A stretch of 64,000 nucleotides of DNA, taken from contig NZ_JAJQXA010000006.1 in the NCBI RefSeq assembly GCF_021245985.1, forward strand, positions 186,001 to 250,000, read 5' to 3'. The stretch is from Flavobacterium soyae (lineage in GTDB: Bacteria > Bacteroidota > Bacteroidia > Flavobacteriales > Flavobacteriaceae). The notes under the pieces were generated by a model. That model saw only the letters and a list, made by a program, of their open reading frames with translations. It was not told where the DNA came from and ran no database searches. Position numbers and translations under genes: made by a program. Position 1 is the stretch's first letter. Every line of letters starts with the position of its first letter. Positions 25,424-34,783 of this stretch are shown in pieces.

Positions 25424-25448
25424 GCCTTCGACTTCGCTCAGGATGACA
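25424..25448 (-). repeat. TGTCA-hairpin repeat, copy 2
   Basis: Inverted relative to copy 1, 16 nt away. Head TGTCA, arm TCCT, same core, arm AGGC: three pairs (CCT/AGG), so the arm sequence differs from copy 1 but pairing is kept. Copies 1 and 2 together form a larger palindrome. Confidence 0.85.
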
Positions 25449-25476
25449 TTTGGTTTCAAATTAAGCAATAGCATTT

Positions 25477-25501
25477 TGTCAGGCTGAGCGAAGTCGAAGC
25501 C
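25477..25501 (+). repeat. TGTCA-hairpin repeat, copy 3
   Basis: Identical over 25 nt to copy 1 (arms GGCT and AGCC). Confidence 0.85.
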
Positions 25502-25585
25502 TACGTCCTAATTGACAAACTATCAATTTTACACAAAACAAACTTTGTTCGCTGCGCTAATTTATGGACGTGCCAATAGGAGCGG

Positions 25586-25610
25586 GGCTTCGAGTTCGCT
25601 CAGCCTGACA
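25586..25610 (-). repeat. TGTCA-hairpin repeat, copy 4
   Basis: Inverted copy with arms GGCT/AGCC and one change in the core (GAGCGAACTCGA). It lies 75 nt before the GIY-YIG start. Confidence 0.82.
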
Positions 25611-25684
25611 ATCGTAGTTCAATACTTACTGAATTAAAAGAAATATTTTTCTTACTTTTATTTAAAAACAAAACTTTTAATAAA

Positions 25685-26008
25685 ATGAAACAATATTACG
25701 TCTATATACTAAAATGTTCTGATAATAGTTATTATACGGGATTTACAAATAATATTAATAGAAGATTAAATGAACACAACTACGGTTTAAATAAAGAATG
25801 CTATACATTTAATAAAAGACCTTTGGAATTAGTTTTTTGTACAGAATTTAATGATGTGAATCAGGCTATTGCATTCGAAAAACAAGTAAAAGGCTGGAGT
25901 AGGAAAAAGAAAGAAGCAATAATAAATGATAAGTGGGAAGATTTAAAAAAGTTATCCGAATGTTTAAATAAAACAAGTCATAAAAATTTTAATAAAAAAG
26001 AACTTTAA
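25685..26008 (+). CDS. Small GIY-YIG nuclease flanked by hairpin repeats
   Basis: A 107-residue single-domain GIY-YIG endonuclease of the short UPF0213/YhbQ-like type, cytoplasmic. Catalytic elements are present: VYI (6-8) for the GIY strand, YYTG (16-19) for YIG, Arg27 in NRRLNEH, and the metal-binding Glu65 in AFEKQVKGWSRKKK. A Lys-rich tail follows. The gene lies inside a cluster of TGTCA-hairpin repeats: four copies upstream and two downstream, the nearest starting 10 nt after the stop. No other nuclease, methylase or transposase is adjacent. The family is known to nick or cut branched or hairpin DNA, so a role in acting on the flanking repeats is a natural hypothesis; it is inference, not shown. 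Confidence 0.9.
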   Translation: MKQYYVYILKCSDNSYYTGFTNNINRRLNEHNYGLNKECYTFNKRPLELVFCTEFNDVNQAIAFEKQVKGWSRKKKEAIINDKWEDLKKLSECLNKTSHKNFNKKEL

Positions 26009-26018
26009 TTGTAACTTA

Positions 26019-26043
26019 GCCTTCGACTTCGCTCAGGGTGACA
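26019..26043 (-). repeat. TGTCA-hairpin repeat, copy 5
   Basis: Inverted copy with arms CCCT/AGGC (three pairs) and the standard core, 10 nt downstream of the GIY-YIG stop. Confidence 0.83.
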
Positions 26044-26071
26044 ATTGAGCCAAAAGTCGTTTTAATTTTTT

Positions 26072-26096
26072 TGTCAGGCTGAGCGAAGTCGAAGCC
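26072..26096 (+). repeat. TGTCA-hairpin repeat, copy 6
   Basis: Identical to copies 1 and 3 (arms GGCT/AGCC). It ends 18 nt before the cutC start, so it occupies the place of a 5' leader or promoter. Confidence 0.85.
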
Positions 26097-26114
26097 CCTT
26101 TTTTGATAATTACA

Positions 26115-26786
26115 ATGAAAAAAAATCAACTGGAAATAGCATGCTTTAATTACGAATCGGCCATAATAGCTCAGGAAAATGGTGCAGATCGAATTGAGTT
26201 ATGCGAAAACATGAAACTTGGCGGAACAACACCAAACTCTATTTTAGTCGTAAAAGTCCGCGAAAGCTTATCTATTAAAATGCATGTTATAATCAGGCCT
26301 CGCGGCGGTGATTTTGTTTATTCTGATGAAGAACTAACAGAAATGAAACAGGATATTAAACAGTATAAAAAACTAGGTGTTGATGGTTTTGTTTTTGGAA
26401 TTTTAAAAGACAGCGGAAATATTAATAAAAGACAGAATAGGGAATTAGTGCATTTGGCACATCCGCTTCCTTGTACTTTTCACCGTGCTTTTGATGTGGT
26501 CAAAGATGTAGAAAAATCTCTTGAAGATATTATCGATTGCGGGTTTAAAACGATTTTGACTTCGGGACAGGCAATAAATGTAGAGGAAGGAATTTTGGCC
26601 TTGGAACGAATACAAGACCTTGCTAAAAACAGAATCGAAATAATGCCGGGCGGCGGTTTACGATCTTCAAATATTAAATTATTACAGGAAAGATTAGATT
26701 TGACTTTTTACCATTCATCAGCAATTACAAACAATTCAGAAACTGCAAATCCCGAAGAAATAAAAGAATTAAAAAATTTCCTATAA
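26115..26786 (+). CDS. cutC: Copper homeostasis protein CutC
   Basis: A 223-residue TIM-barrel protein of the CutC family, linked to copper tolerance though its biochemical activity is unsettled. Motifs: NGADRIELCENMKLGGTTPN, IRPRGGDFVYSDEE, FHRAFDVV, ILTSGQ and IMPGGG. The frame opens further up at a TTG (26103), but I place the start at the ATG at 26115 (MKKNQLEIACFN), which matches the family and clears the repeat. It is transcribed just after the GIY-YIG/repeat cluster, which may have inserted between it and its original promoter. Confidence 0.93.
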   Translation: MKKNQLEIACFNYESAIIAQENGADRIELCENMKLGGTTPNSILVVKVRESLSIKMHVIIRPRGGDFVYSDEELTEMKQDIKQYKKLGVDGFVFGILKDSGNINKRQNRELVHLAHPLPCTFHRAFDVVKDVEKSLEDIIDCGFKTILTSGQAINVEEGILALERIQDLAKNRIEIMPGGGLRSSNIKLLQERLDLTFYHSSAITNNSETANPEEIKELKNFL

Positions 26787-26800
26787 CACTTCTCAAAAAT

Positions 26801-26836
26801 AAAAAAGCCTGAAGCTGGCAAACTTCAGGCTTTTTT
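26801..26836. terminator. Bidirectional terminator between cutC and the TonB receptor gene
   Basis: 14-bp stem AAAAAAGCCTGAAG/CTTCAGGCTTTTTT between convergent genes. Confidence 0.88.
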
Positions 26837-26888
26837 CTACAAGAAAATTATTTAAAAATATTAAAATTGATTCTAATAAAAGCAGTGA

Positions 26889-29291
26889 TTAGAACATTCC
26901 GCCACCACCTTGATTAGTGTTTTCTTCTCTTTGTTTACGCTCTAATTTTTTGATTTTTGCTCCACCAAAGTTATAAGTTAAACCTAAATAAACTGTTTGG
27001 CTTTCCCAGGTAAACTGACCAGTTTGAGGATAAGGATAAATACCATCAAATGAATATTTCATTGTATTGAAAACGTCATTAAAGCGTACACTGATATTCA
27101 TTTTATTATCTAACAATGTATAGCGTGAACCAATATCCATTTTGTACATTTCGTTTCTTTTCTGCTGAATTTCATTAACCGGACCTCTGTAAAAACCAAA
27201 TAATAAAAAGCTTAAACGTTTTGTAGGTTTAAAGTTTGAGTTCATACGGGCATTGAATGCAGAAGTTGTTACACTGCGCTCTAAAGGCGAACTTAATTTT
27301 GTTGCAGGATCATATTGGAACACAACACCTTGCTGGTTTATGCTTGAGAAATCAATTGATGGCTGGATATCCCACCACTTAGTAAGTTTATAGTTTGCAG
27401 AAATATCAAAACCATAAGCACTATTGTGATCGAAATTTGTAAAACTTAAGATTTGTTTCTCAGAAGGATCATCAGGATCTGGGCTTAAAGTTCGGCTAAT
27501 TTGATCGTTAATAGCTCTTACAAATACGCCGGCGGTAATGCTTCCTTTTTCAAGAGTTTTAGTATAATTTACTTCAACAGAATTTGTAAACTGAGGTCTT
27601 AATTCTTGATTTCCGTATGAAGTTACCAATGGAGTAGAAAATTCACGAATAGGTTTTGTCTGCTCTAAACTTGGCCGGTCAACACGACGGCTGTAGCTTA
27701 ATTGCAAAACGTTTTTCTCATTTAAGTTATACGTTAAATAAGCTGATGGATACAATGTAATGTAGTCATCATTAAATTTTTTCTCACCAGAATTTAAATT
27801 TGACTTCACATCATAACTCTCAAAACGAGCTCCTAACTGATAACTGAATTTTTTGTATTTCTGACCAAAAGTTACATATGCAGAATAAATATCTGTATCA
27901 TAAGTATAAATAGAATTAGCAAATGCCGGATTGGTTGTATTGTAAATATTGTCTGTTCTTGTTATTCTCGCTTCTGCACCTGCTTCAAGAGTCGTTTTGT
28001 CATTTAGCGGATTAACATAGTCAACGTTTACTGTACCTAATTTTCTTTTGTCATTAATATAATCGCTGTACAAAAGTGAGCTGGCACTATTATCTGGCTT
28101 CGTTGTTTTAGTGTCAAAACTTGCATCTTGAGTTTCTCTGGTATTACTAAAGTTCCCTTCAAAATCTAAAGTATGCCCCTCTTTTTTAAAGATATGTTTG
28201 TATGCTAAATTATAAGTTCCTGTTTCGTTTGGACCTTCATATCTCGATTTTTGGTAAATATTTTTAATATCCGGGTCACCGTTATTATAATCAATATCAG
28301 TATTAACTAATCCAGTTCCTTTTGATTTATTTTGGTTTGTATAGAAAGATAAAGTATTGTGGTCATTGATTAAATAATCCATTCCAACTTTATACAAATA
28401 GTTATCATTATCATTAGAAATTTCTAATTTTTGAATAACATCCTGATCTAATCTTTTAATATGGCCATCATTAAAATAAGTTCCAAAATTATTACCGGCA
28501 TTTCCAAAGAAATTTACTTTTCCGGTTTTATAGTTTAAGTCTAAAGACTGATTGTATTTTGCCGTTTCACCAAAAGTAATTCCGCCGCTATAACTTCCGT
28601 TAAAACCAGTATTCGAATTTTTATGTAAAATAATATTGATAATTCCAGACATTCCTTCCGGATTGTATTTTGCACTAGGATTTGTAATCAACTCAATTTT
28701 TTTGATAGAAGTTGAAGGAATTTGTTTTAATAACTGTGCAGGATCAATATTAGAAGGCCTTCCGTCAATTAACACACGAACATTGTCGTTTCCGCGAAGC
28801 GAAAGTTTTCCGTCCTGATCTACATTTACAGATGGAATATTGCTCATAATATCTGATGCAGAGGCTCCGGCAGTTGTCAAATCTCTTCCTACAGTAATTA
28901 CTTTTCGGTCAATTTTTTGTTCCATTGTCGAACGTTCGGCAACAATATTAACACCTTTTAGCTGTGTTGCTTCTTCTTCAAGAGAAACATTCATAGTGGC
29001 AGATTTTTTATTATCGGCTAAAATTACAGAGCCAATATATTTTCTAAATCCAATGTATTGAATTTCGATAGTATAACTTTTTAGTGCTACGTTTTTAAAA
29101 GTAAAATCTCCATTGTCATCAGTATTAACTCCAGATACCACTTTTCCGTTTTCTTTAAGAGAAACTGTTGCATAAGAAATTGGTGCATTGTTTGATTTTT
29201 CGGTAATTTTTCCCGTGACCGTTCCTGAATTCTGGGCTTGTGCTGTTGCAATTACCCCCAGTAATGCAAGCAGAAAGAATTTTAATTTCAT
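26889..29291 (-). CDS. TonB-dependent receptor with carboxypeptidase-regulatory-like N-domain
   Basis: An 800-residue outer-membrane receptor. The frame begins at 29369, but the leader MKLKFFLLALLGVIATAQAQ starting at 29291 is a complete signal peptide, so I use that ATG. Next is a CarboxypepD-reg-like domain (GTVTGKITEKSNNAPISYATVSL), a plug domain (ASASDIMSNIPSVNVDQDG, SLRGNDNVRVLIDGRPSNI) and an outer-membrane beta-barrel of the OMP_b-brl_3 type ending in LGLTYNFGG plus a short Gly-rich tail. Such receptors import large substrates or act in sensing; the ligand is unknown. There is no SusD partner. It is a single gene convergent with cutC. Confidence 0.92.
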   Translation of the reverse strand: MKLKFFLLALLGVIATAQAQNSGTVTGKITEKSNNAPISYATVSLKENGKVVSGVNTDDNGDFTFKNVALKSYTIEIQYIGFRKYIGSVILADNKKSATMNVSLEEEATQLKGVNIVAERSTMEQKIDRKVITVGRDLTTAGASASDIMSNIPSVNVDQDGKLSLRGNDNVRVLIDGRPSNIDPAQLLKQIPSTSIKKIELITNPSAKYNPEGMSGIINIILHKNSNTGFNGSYSGGITFGETAKYNQSLDLNYKTGKVNFFGNAGNNFGTYFNDGHIKRLDQDVIQKLEISNDNDNYLYKVGMDYLINDHNTLSFYTNQNKSKGTGLVNTDIDYNNGDPDIKNIYQKSRYEGPNETGTYNLAYKHIFKKEGHTLDFEGNFSNTRETQDASFDTKTTKPDNSASSLLYSDYINDKRKLGTVNVDYVNPLNDKTTLEAGAEARITRTDNIYNTTNPAFANSIYTYDTDIYSAYVTFGQKYKKFSYQLGARFESYDVKSNLNSGEKKFNDDYITLYPSAYLTYNLNEKNVLQLSYSRRVDRPSLEQTKPIREFSTPLVTSYGNQELRPQFTNSVEVNYTKTLEKGSITAGVFVRAINDQISRTLSPDPDDPSEKQILSFTNFDHNSAYGFDISANYKLTKWWDIQPSIDFSSINQQGVVFQYDPATKLSSPLERSVTTSAFNARMNSNFKPTKRLSFLLFGFYRGPVNEIQQKRNEMYKMDIGSRYTLLDNKMNISVRFNDVFNTMKYSFDGIYPYPQTGQFTWESQTVYLGLTYNFGGAKIKKLERKQREENTNQGGGGMF

Positions 29292-29617
29292 AATGAGATA
29301 ATGATTATTTTGATTTGATTGATGATGAGGTTGTTTTTTTGTTTTTGTTTTGATTTTCTTTTGCTTCAAATAAAATTTAAAGTCTCTATTAAGACTATTT
29401 TGTTGTAGATATGTTACATAAAATGCAAAAAAAACTTTTTGATTTTTTGGGAAGTTCTGTTTTGTAGCAGGTTAGCGTTTTAATTTTTTGATAATTTTAA
29501 CATTCAAAACAAAACGTTTTTTAAGAAATTCTAACAGGATTATGTTATTTAATATGTTTTTCATTTTCTGTAATTGATGAATAAGCAGTATCTTTGCTCA
29601 CTTTAAAATAAGTTTAC
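29292..29617. other. Divergent gap between TonB receptor and argS
   Basis: AT-rich, no gene or strong hairpin seen. TATCTTTG at 29589-29596, 21 nt before argS, is a likely -7 box. The TonB receptor promoter is not obvious. Confidence 0.5.
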
Positions 29618-31399
29618 ATGTCATTATCACAAATTCTTACACCTTCTATACAAAAAGCAATACAGGCATTATTTGACGTTTCTGTTGATAAAATCGAGTT
29701 TCAAACTACCAGAAAAGAGTTTGAAGGCGATATTACAATGGTAATTTTTCCTTTGTTGAAATTGATTAAAAGCAATCCTGCCGAATTAGGAAATAAAATT
29801 GGGAACTACTTAGTCGAAAATGTTTCTGAAGTTGCTCGTTTCAATGTAGTTTCAGGGTTTTTGAATATTGTAATTTCAGATAGTTATTATCTGAATTTCT
29901 TCAATGAAATAAAAAACAATCAAAATTTTGGATATGTAACGCCTGATCCTGCCGATAAAGCAATTATGGTTGAATATTCTTCTCCAAACACAAATAAACC
30001 TTTGCACTTAGGACATGTTCGTAACAATTTGTTAGGATATTCTGTTGCAGAAATTATTAAAGCATCGGGTAAAAAAGTGTATAAAACACAGATCATCAAC
30101 GATCGTGGAATTCATATTTGCAAATCAATGCTGGCCTGGGAGAAATTCGGAAACGGAGAAACTCCTGAAAGTTCTGATTTAAAAGGAGATAAATTAGTTG
30201 GTAAATATTATGTTGAGTTTGATAAAGCTTACAAAACACAAATTAACCAATTAATTGAAAGCGGTAAAACAGAAGAAGAAGCTAAAAAACAAGCGCCAAT
30301 TATTATCGAAGCGCAGGAAATGCTTAAAAAATGGGAAGCTGGTGATGAAGCTGTTATTGCGCTTTGGAAAAAAATGAACCAATGGGTTTACGATGGTTTT
30401 GCAACTACATACACCAATCTTGGAGTTAATTTTGATAAATATTATTACGAAAGCAATACCTATTTATTAGGAAAAGATGTTGTACAGGTGGGTCTTGATA
30501 AAGGTGTTTTTGAAAAAGATCCAGATGGCTCTGTTTGGATTGATTTGACAGATGAAGGGCTTGACCGTAAAATTGTATTGCGTTCTGACGGAACTGCAGT
30601 TTATATGACGCAGGATATTGGAACTGCTATTCAGCGTGTTAAAGATATGCCAGATGTGGGCGGAATGGTTTACACAGTTGGTAACGAACAGGATTACCAC
30701 TTTAAAGTTTTGTTTTTGATCCTGAAAAAATTAGGGTTCGACTGGGCTTCAAGTTTATTTCATTTATCATACGGAATGGTTGATTTACCATCTGGAAAAA
30801 TGAAAAGCCGTGAAGGAACTGTTGTAGATGCTGATGATTTAATGCAGGATATGACAGATACAGCCAAACAAATTTCTGAAGATTTAGGAAAATTAGACAG
30901 TTATTCTGCCGATGAAAAAGCAAAATTGTATAAAACAATTGGTCTTGGCGCTTTAAAATATTACATTTTAAAAGTAGATCCTAAAAAACGTATTTTGTTT
31001 AATCCAGAAGAATCTGTAGATTTTGCAGGAAATACAGGTCCGTTTATTCAATATACTTACGCCAGAATCCAGTCAATTATCCGTAAAGCTGATTTTGATT
31101 ACAGTGTCACACTGAGCGAAGTCGAAGTGCTCCACGAAAAAGAAAAAGAACTGGTAAAACAAATCGAACTTTTTCCAGAAGTAATTCAAAATGCTGCACA
31201 AAATCATAGCCCGGCATTAATTGCAAACTATACTTATGATTTAGTTAAAGAATACAATTCGTTTTATCAATCTGTTCACATTTTAGGTGAAGTTGATTTG
31301 ACTAAAAAGATTTTTAGAGTACAGCTTTCTCAGAAAGTTGCCGAAGTTATAAAATCTGCTTTTGCGTTATTAGGAATTGAAGTTCCCGAAAGAATGTAA
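29618..31399 (+). CDS. argS: Arginyl-tRNA synthetase
   Basis: Charges tRNA-Arg; class I synthetase of 593 residues. The additional N-terminal domain (1-110) is followed by the HIGH-type motif SSPNTNKPLHLGHVRNN (about 125-140) and the KMSKS-type loop SGKMKSREG (about 392). The DALR anticodon-binding domain begins near residue 475 and ends with GIEVPERM. Odd feature: at 31105-31130 the gene contains a complete TGTCA-hairpin repeat, translated in frame as roughly VTLSEVEV just before HEKEKELVKQIE, in a surface-loop position at the start of the DALR domain. The frame is intact and the enzyme is presumably functional. Confidence 0.97.
   Translation: MSLSQILTPSIQKAIQALFDVSVDKIEFQTTRKEFEGDITMVIFPLLKLIKSNPAELGNKIGNYLVENVSEVARFNVVSGFLNIVISDSYYLNFFNEIKNNQNFGYVTPDPADKAIMVEYSSPNTNKPLHLGHVRNNLLGYSVAEIIKASGKKVYKTQIINDRGIHICKSMLAWEKFGNGETPESSDLKGDKLVGKYYVEFDKAYKTQINQLIESGKTEEEAKKQAPIIIEAQEMLKKWEAGDEAVIALWKKMNQWVYDGFATTYTNLGVNFDKYYYESNTYLLGKDVVQVGLDKGVFEKDPDGSVWIDLTDEGLDRKIVLRSDGTAVYMTQDIGTAIQRVKDMPDVGGMVYTVGNEQDYHFKVLFLILKKLGFDWASSLFHLSYGMVDLPSGKMKSREGTVVDADDLMQDMTDTAKQISEDLGKLDSYSADEKAKLYKTIGLGALKYYILKVDPKKRILFNPEESVDFAGNTGPFIQYTYARIQSIIRKADFDYSVTLSEVEVLHEKEKELVKQIELFPEVIQNAAQNHSPALIANYTYDLVKEYNSFYQSVHILGEVDLTKKIFRVQLSQKVAEVIKSAFALLGIEVPERM
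31105..31130 (+). repeat. TGTCA-hairpin repeat inside argS
   Basis: Head TGTCA, arm CACT, core GAGCGAAGTCGA, arm AGTG. The core is identical to the intergenic copies, while both arms differ and still pair perfectly. It lies in the coding sequence without disturbing the frame. Confidence 0.85.
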
Positions 31400-31416
31400 A
31401 ACTTTATATAAGAATT

Positions 31417-31450
31417 AAAAAAGCCGATAGTTCAAAACTATCGGCTTTTT
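31417..31450 (+). terminator. Terminator after argS
   Basis: Hairpin AAGCCGATAGTT/AACTATCGGCTT with A and T runs. Confidence 0.87.
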
Positions 31451-31574
31451 GTTTTATAGACTATCTACAAAATCGGTTACTCATTCCATTCTAAATAAGT
31501 TATTAATTTTAATTTAGAATCATTTAACTGTAGTAAAAAGATTATAATATTATTTGTTAAAACTAAATAAAATC

Positions 31575-31613
31575 TTGTTAAAATTAATATAATGTTATAA
31601 GTTGCAACCCTTA
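31575..31613 (+). promoter_or_regulatory. Promoter of susC locus 1
   Basis: TTGTTAAAATT at 31575-31585, an 11-nt gap, then ATAAGTTGCAACCCTTAAT. Read as a Bacteroidetes promoter: TTG, 20 nt, TAAGTTGC (a variant -7 box). The same two blocks with the same spacing precede the second susC gene. Confidence 0.65.
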
Positions 31614-31624
31614 ATTCAAAATAG

Positions 31625-34600
31625 ATGATTATGAGAAGGAAAATTAAAAGGTTTTTAGTACTGCTTTTAGTGCTTTGTACGCAGTTCTTTTTTGCACAGG
31701 AAAGGGTAATTTCAGGAGCTGTATTTGATGATATGGGGCCGGTACCGGGTATTAATGTAGTAGTTAAAGGAACAAATAATGGTGTTCAGACTGATTTTGA
31801 CGGTAAATACGCTATTAAAGCAAAAACGGGAGATGTTCTTTTATTCTCGTATATGGGAATGGAAGATGTTAGTATTGTTGTTGGCTCTTCTTCGGTAATA
31901 AATACTAAAATGAAAGAAGGGGGTAAAGTGTTAGATGAAGTTGTTGTGGTTGCCTATGGTAAAACAAAGAAATCAACTTATACTGGATCTGCTGCTCAAA
32001 TTAAGTCTGAACAACTTGAGAACAGACCATTAACTAATTCCCTTTCGGTAATAGAAGGCAGTACTTCTGGAGTTCAAATTCAGAGTTCAGCTGGACAGCC
32101 AGGGGCATCACCAGAAATAAGAATTAGAGGATTTAGTTCAGTAAATGGTTCGAATAACCCATTGTATATTGTGGATGGAGTTCCATTTGCAGGAGATATA
32201 AGTAATATAAATTCTGCCGATATTGAAAGTTTAACTGTTTTAAAAGATGCAGCTTCAACTTCTCTTTATGGCTCAAAAGCAGCAAATGGTGTTATAATTA
32301 TTACAACAAAAACCGGTAAATCACCTAAAGATAAATTTTCTTTGAACGTTAGTACAGGAATGACCTCACGTGCAATCAAAGACTATGACAGAGTTAATGT
32401 TTATGATTACTATCCTTTAGAATGGGAAGCGATTAGAAACAGTAGACCTATGGCAACACAAGCTCAGAAAGATGCGGCTAATACTTATGCTTCTGCTAGA
32501 GTGCCAGTTGTATTGGTAACAAATCCGTTTAATGTTCCAAATTCAAGTATTGTAGGAACAGATGGAAAATTAAATCCAGACGCACAATTATTATATCCTG
32601 AAGATTTGAATTGGGAAAAACAATTAGAAAGAGCTGGTGTTCGTCAGAATGTAGATTTTTCATATCAGGGAAAATCTGAGAAGTCAAATTATTTTGCCTC
32701 CCTAGGATATTTAAATGAAGAAGGGTATCTTCAAAAATCTGATTTTGAAAGGACAACTGGGCGTTTAAATTTAAATACAAGTTTAAAGGATTGGTTTAAA
32801 ACAGGAATTAATATTTCTGGTACAATTAGTAATTCTAATTTAGGGATCGATGGTGTAACTGATACAAATTCTTTTAAAAATCCATTTCGATCAATGCGTT
32901 ATATGGGACCAATTTATCCTGTTTTTGCTCATACACCAAATGGTGATTATGCTTATGATTCAAATGGAGACAAAGTATACTCTACTATACGTGGTTCGGG
33001 TGCTTCTAATGGTAGAAACGTAGTTTATGAAACGCTGAATGATACGGATAATGTTAAAAAGCTTGCGCTTTCTGGACGAACATATTTTGAGGTTACTTTC
33101 TTGAAAGACTTCAAATTCACAACAAATATTTCTATTGACAAAACTTATTCTAACAGAACATATTCATACAATACATTAATTGGTGATGGTGCCCCAACAG
33201 GATTGTTGGCTAAAGAGGATAGAGTTTTAACAGGAACTACTTTCAATGAGTTATTAAACTATTCAAAAAAAATAGGAAATCATTCTGTTACGGCTTTATT
33301 AGGTCATGAAAGTTTTGATTATTCGGCAAGTTTGACAAACGGGGTTAAAACAGGTCAAATTGTTCCAGAAATTATGGAATTTATTAATTACGCTACAACA
33401 ACAGAGTTGACTTCGTACACAAGAAATTATGCTACTGAATCTTATTTTTCAAGAGTAGGATATGATTATATGGATAAGTATATTTTTTCAGGATCATTTC
33501 GTAGAGATGGCTCTTCAAAATTTGATAGAAATAATCGATGGGGAAATTTTTGGTCTTTAAGTGGAGCCTGGATACTTTCTAAAGAAAATTTCCTAACGAA
33601 TAATTTATATATAAATGATTTAAAATTAAGAGCTTCAATTGGTGGTGTTGGAAATGATTCCCATATTAGTAATGATGGATTGAATTATTATGCGAGTCAG
33701 CCTACTTATAGTTTGGGATATGACAATGGTAATGAAGGAGGAATAATTACTTATGCTGCTGCAGCCACAAATTTACAGTGGGAGGTAAATACTCAAAGAG
33801 ATGTAGCTGTTGAATTTGCATTGCTTAAAAACAGATTAAAAGGCAGTGTTGAATATTATAATAGAAATACTGATGGTCTTATTTTTTCAGTGCCAAATCC
33901 ATTATCATCAGGTTTAGATAACAGAGTTGAGAATATTGGGTCTATGGTAAATAAAGGTTTTGAGATATCATTGAATGGTATCATTCTTCAAACTAAAGAG
34001 TTTTCATGGGAATTAAATGTTAATGCATCTACTATTAAAAATGAAATTACTAGTCTGCCTCAAGAAGAGATTATAAATGGGACAAAAAAGTTGATGGTTG
34101 GTAAATCAATTTATGATTACTGGTTAAGAAGCTGGTATGGAGTTGACCCATCAGATGGTTATGCTTTATATGTTGCTGATCCCAATTTAATGATCGCGAA
34201 TGATCCAACCGGAAGGGTTGTTAATGGAATTAATGTAACAACGGATCAAAATAAGGCTCTTTATCATTATGCTGGTTCGGCAATTCCTGACTTGTTTGGT
34301 AGTTTTGGGAATACGTTCAAATATAATGGAATTCAACTTGATATTATGTTTTCATATCAATTAGGAGGCAAAATGTATGATAGTAATTATGCGGCTTTGA
34401 TGCACACAGGGAATAATTATGGTTCCGCTTTTAGCACAGATATTCTTAGAAGATGGCAAAAGCCAGGTGATATTACAGATGTTCCGCGTTTAGATATTAA
34501 TAGGAGTACTCAATCTTCTGCTGCTTCTGACAGATGGTTAAAAGGTTCAGATTATTTATCGCTGAGACAGATTAATTTGTCATATAAATTACCTTCGGAT

Positions 34601-34771
34601 TTAATATCAAAATTGGATATTGATAATGCAACTTTTTATATAAATGGAGAGAATTTATTGTTGTTTACAAAACGTCAAGGTATGGATCCAACTCAAACTT
34701 TTAATGGTACGACTCAAAACAGATATATTCCGTCAAGAGTATTTTCTATTGGGTTTAATTTAAATTTTTAA
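31625..34771 (+). CDS. SusC/RagA family TonB-linked outer membrane protein, locus 1
   Basis: A 1048-residue outer-membrane transporter. The signal peptide ends at FFFAQ (about residue 25). A CarboxypepD-reg-like domain follows (VISGAVFDDMGPVPGINVVVKGTNNGVQTDFDG), then the TonB box region and plug (VVVAYGKTKKSTYTGSA; NPLYIVDGVPF; the SusC signature SLYGSKAANGVIIITTKTG, about 215-235) and the long beta-barrel ending in SIGFNLNF. With the SusD protein 12 nt downstream it forms the pair that binds and imports oligosaccharides or peptides. No glycosidase or regulator is next to it, so the substrate is not predictable. An alternative start is the ATG at 31631. Confidence 0.96.
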   Translation: MIMRRKIKRFLVLLLVLCTQFFFAQERVISGAVFDDMGPVPGINVVVKGTNNGVQTDFDGKYAIKAKTGDVLLFSYMGMEDVSIVVGSSSVINTKMKEGGKVLDEVVVVAYGKTKKSTYTGSAAQIKSEQLENRPLTNSLSVIEGSTSGVQIQSSAGQPGASPEIRIRGFSSVNGSNNPLYIVDGVPFAGDISNINSADIESLTVLKDAASTSLYGSKAANGVIIITTKTGKSPKDKFSLNVSTGMTSRAIKDYDRVNVYDYYPLEWEAIRNSRPMATQAQKDAANTYASARVPVVLVTNPFNVPNSSIVGTDGKLNPDAQLLYPEDLNWEKQLERAGVRQNVDFSYQGKSEKSNYFASLGYLNEEGYLQKSDFERTTGRLNLNTSLKDWFKTGINISGTISNSNLGIDGVTDTNSFKNPFRSMRYMGPIYPVFAHTPNGDYAYDSNGDKVYSTIRGSGASNGRNVVYETLNDTDNVKKLALSGRTYFEVTFLKDFKFTTNISIDKTYSNRTYSYNTLIGDGAPTGLLAKEDRVLTGTTFNELLNYSKKIGNHSVTALLGHESFDYSASLTNGVKTGQIVPEIMEFINYATTTELTSYTRNYATESYFSRVGYDYMDKYIFSGSFRRDGSSKFDRNNRWGNFWSLSGAWILSKENFLTNNLYINDLKLRASIGGVGNDSHISNDGLNYYASQPTYSLGYDNGNEGGIITYAAAATNLQWEVNTQRDVAVEFALLKNRLKGSVEYYNRNTDGLIFSVPNPLSSGLDNRVENIGSMVNKGFEISLNGIILQTKEFSWELNVNASTIKNEITSLPQEEIINGTKKLMVGKSIYDYWLRSWYGVDPSDGYALYVADPNLMIANDPTGRVVNGINVTTDQNKALYHYAGSAIPDLFGSFGNTFKYNGIQLDIMFSYQLGGKMYDSNYAALMHTGNNYGSAFSTDILRRWQKPGDITDVPRLDINRSTQSSAASDRWLKGSDYLSLRQINLSYKLPSDLISKLDIDNATFYINGENLLLFTKRQGMDPTQTFNGTTQNRYIPSRVFSIGFNLNF

Positions 34772-34783
34772 TTTTAATATAAC

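Noticed and set aside
25383..26096. Repeat cluster as a CRISPR array
   Set aside because: Copies alternate in orientation, spacing is irregular (16-85 nt, plus a gene), and no cas genes are present.
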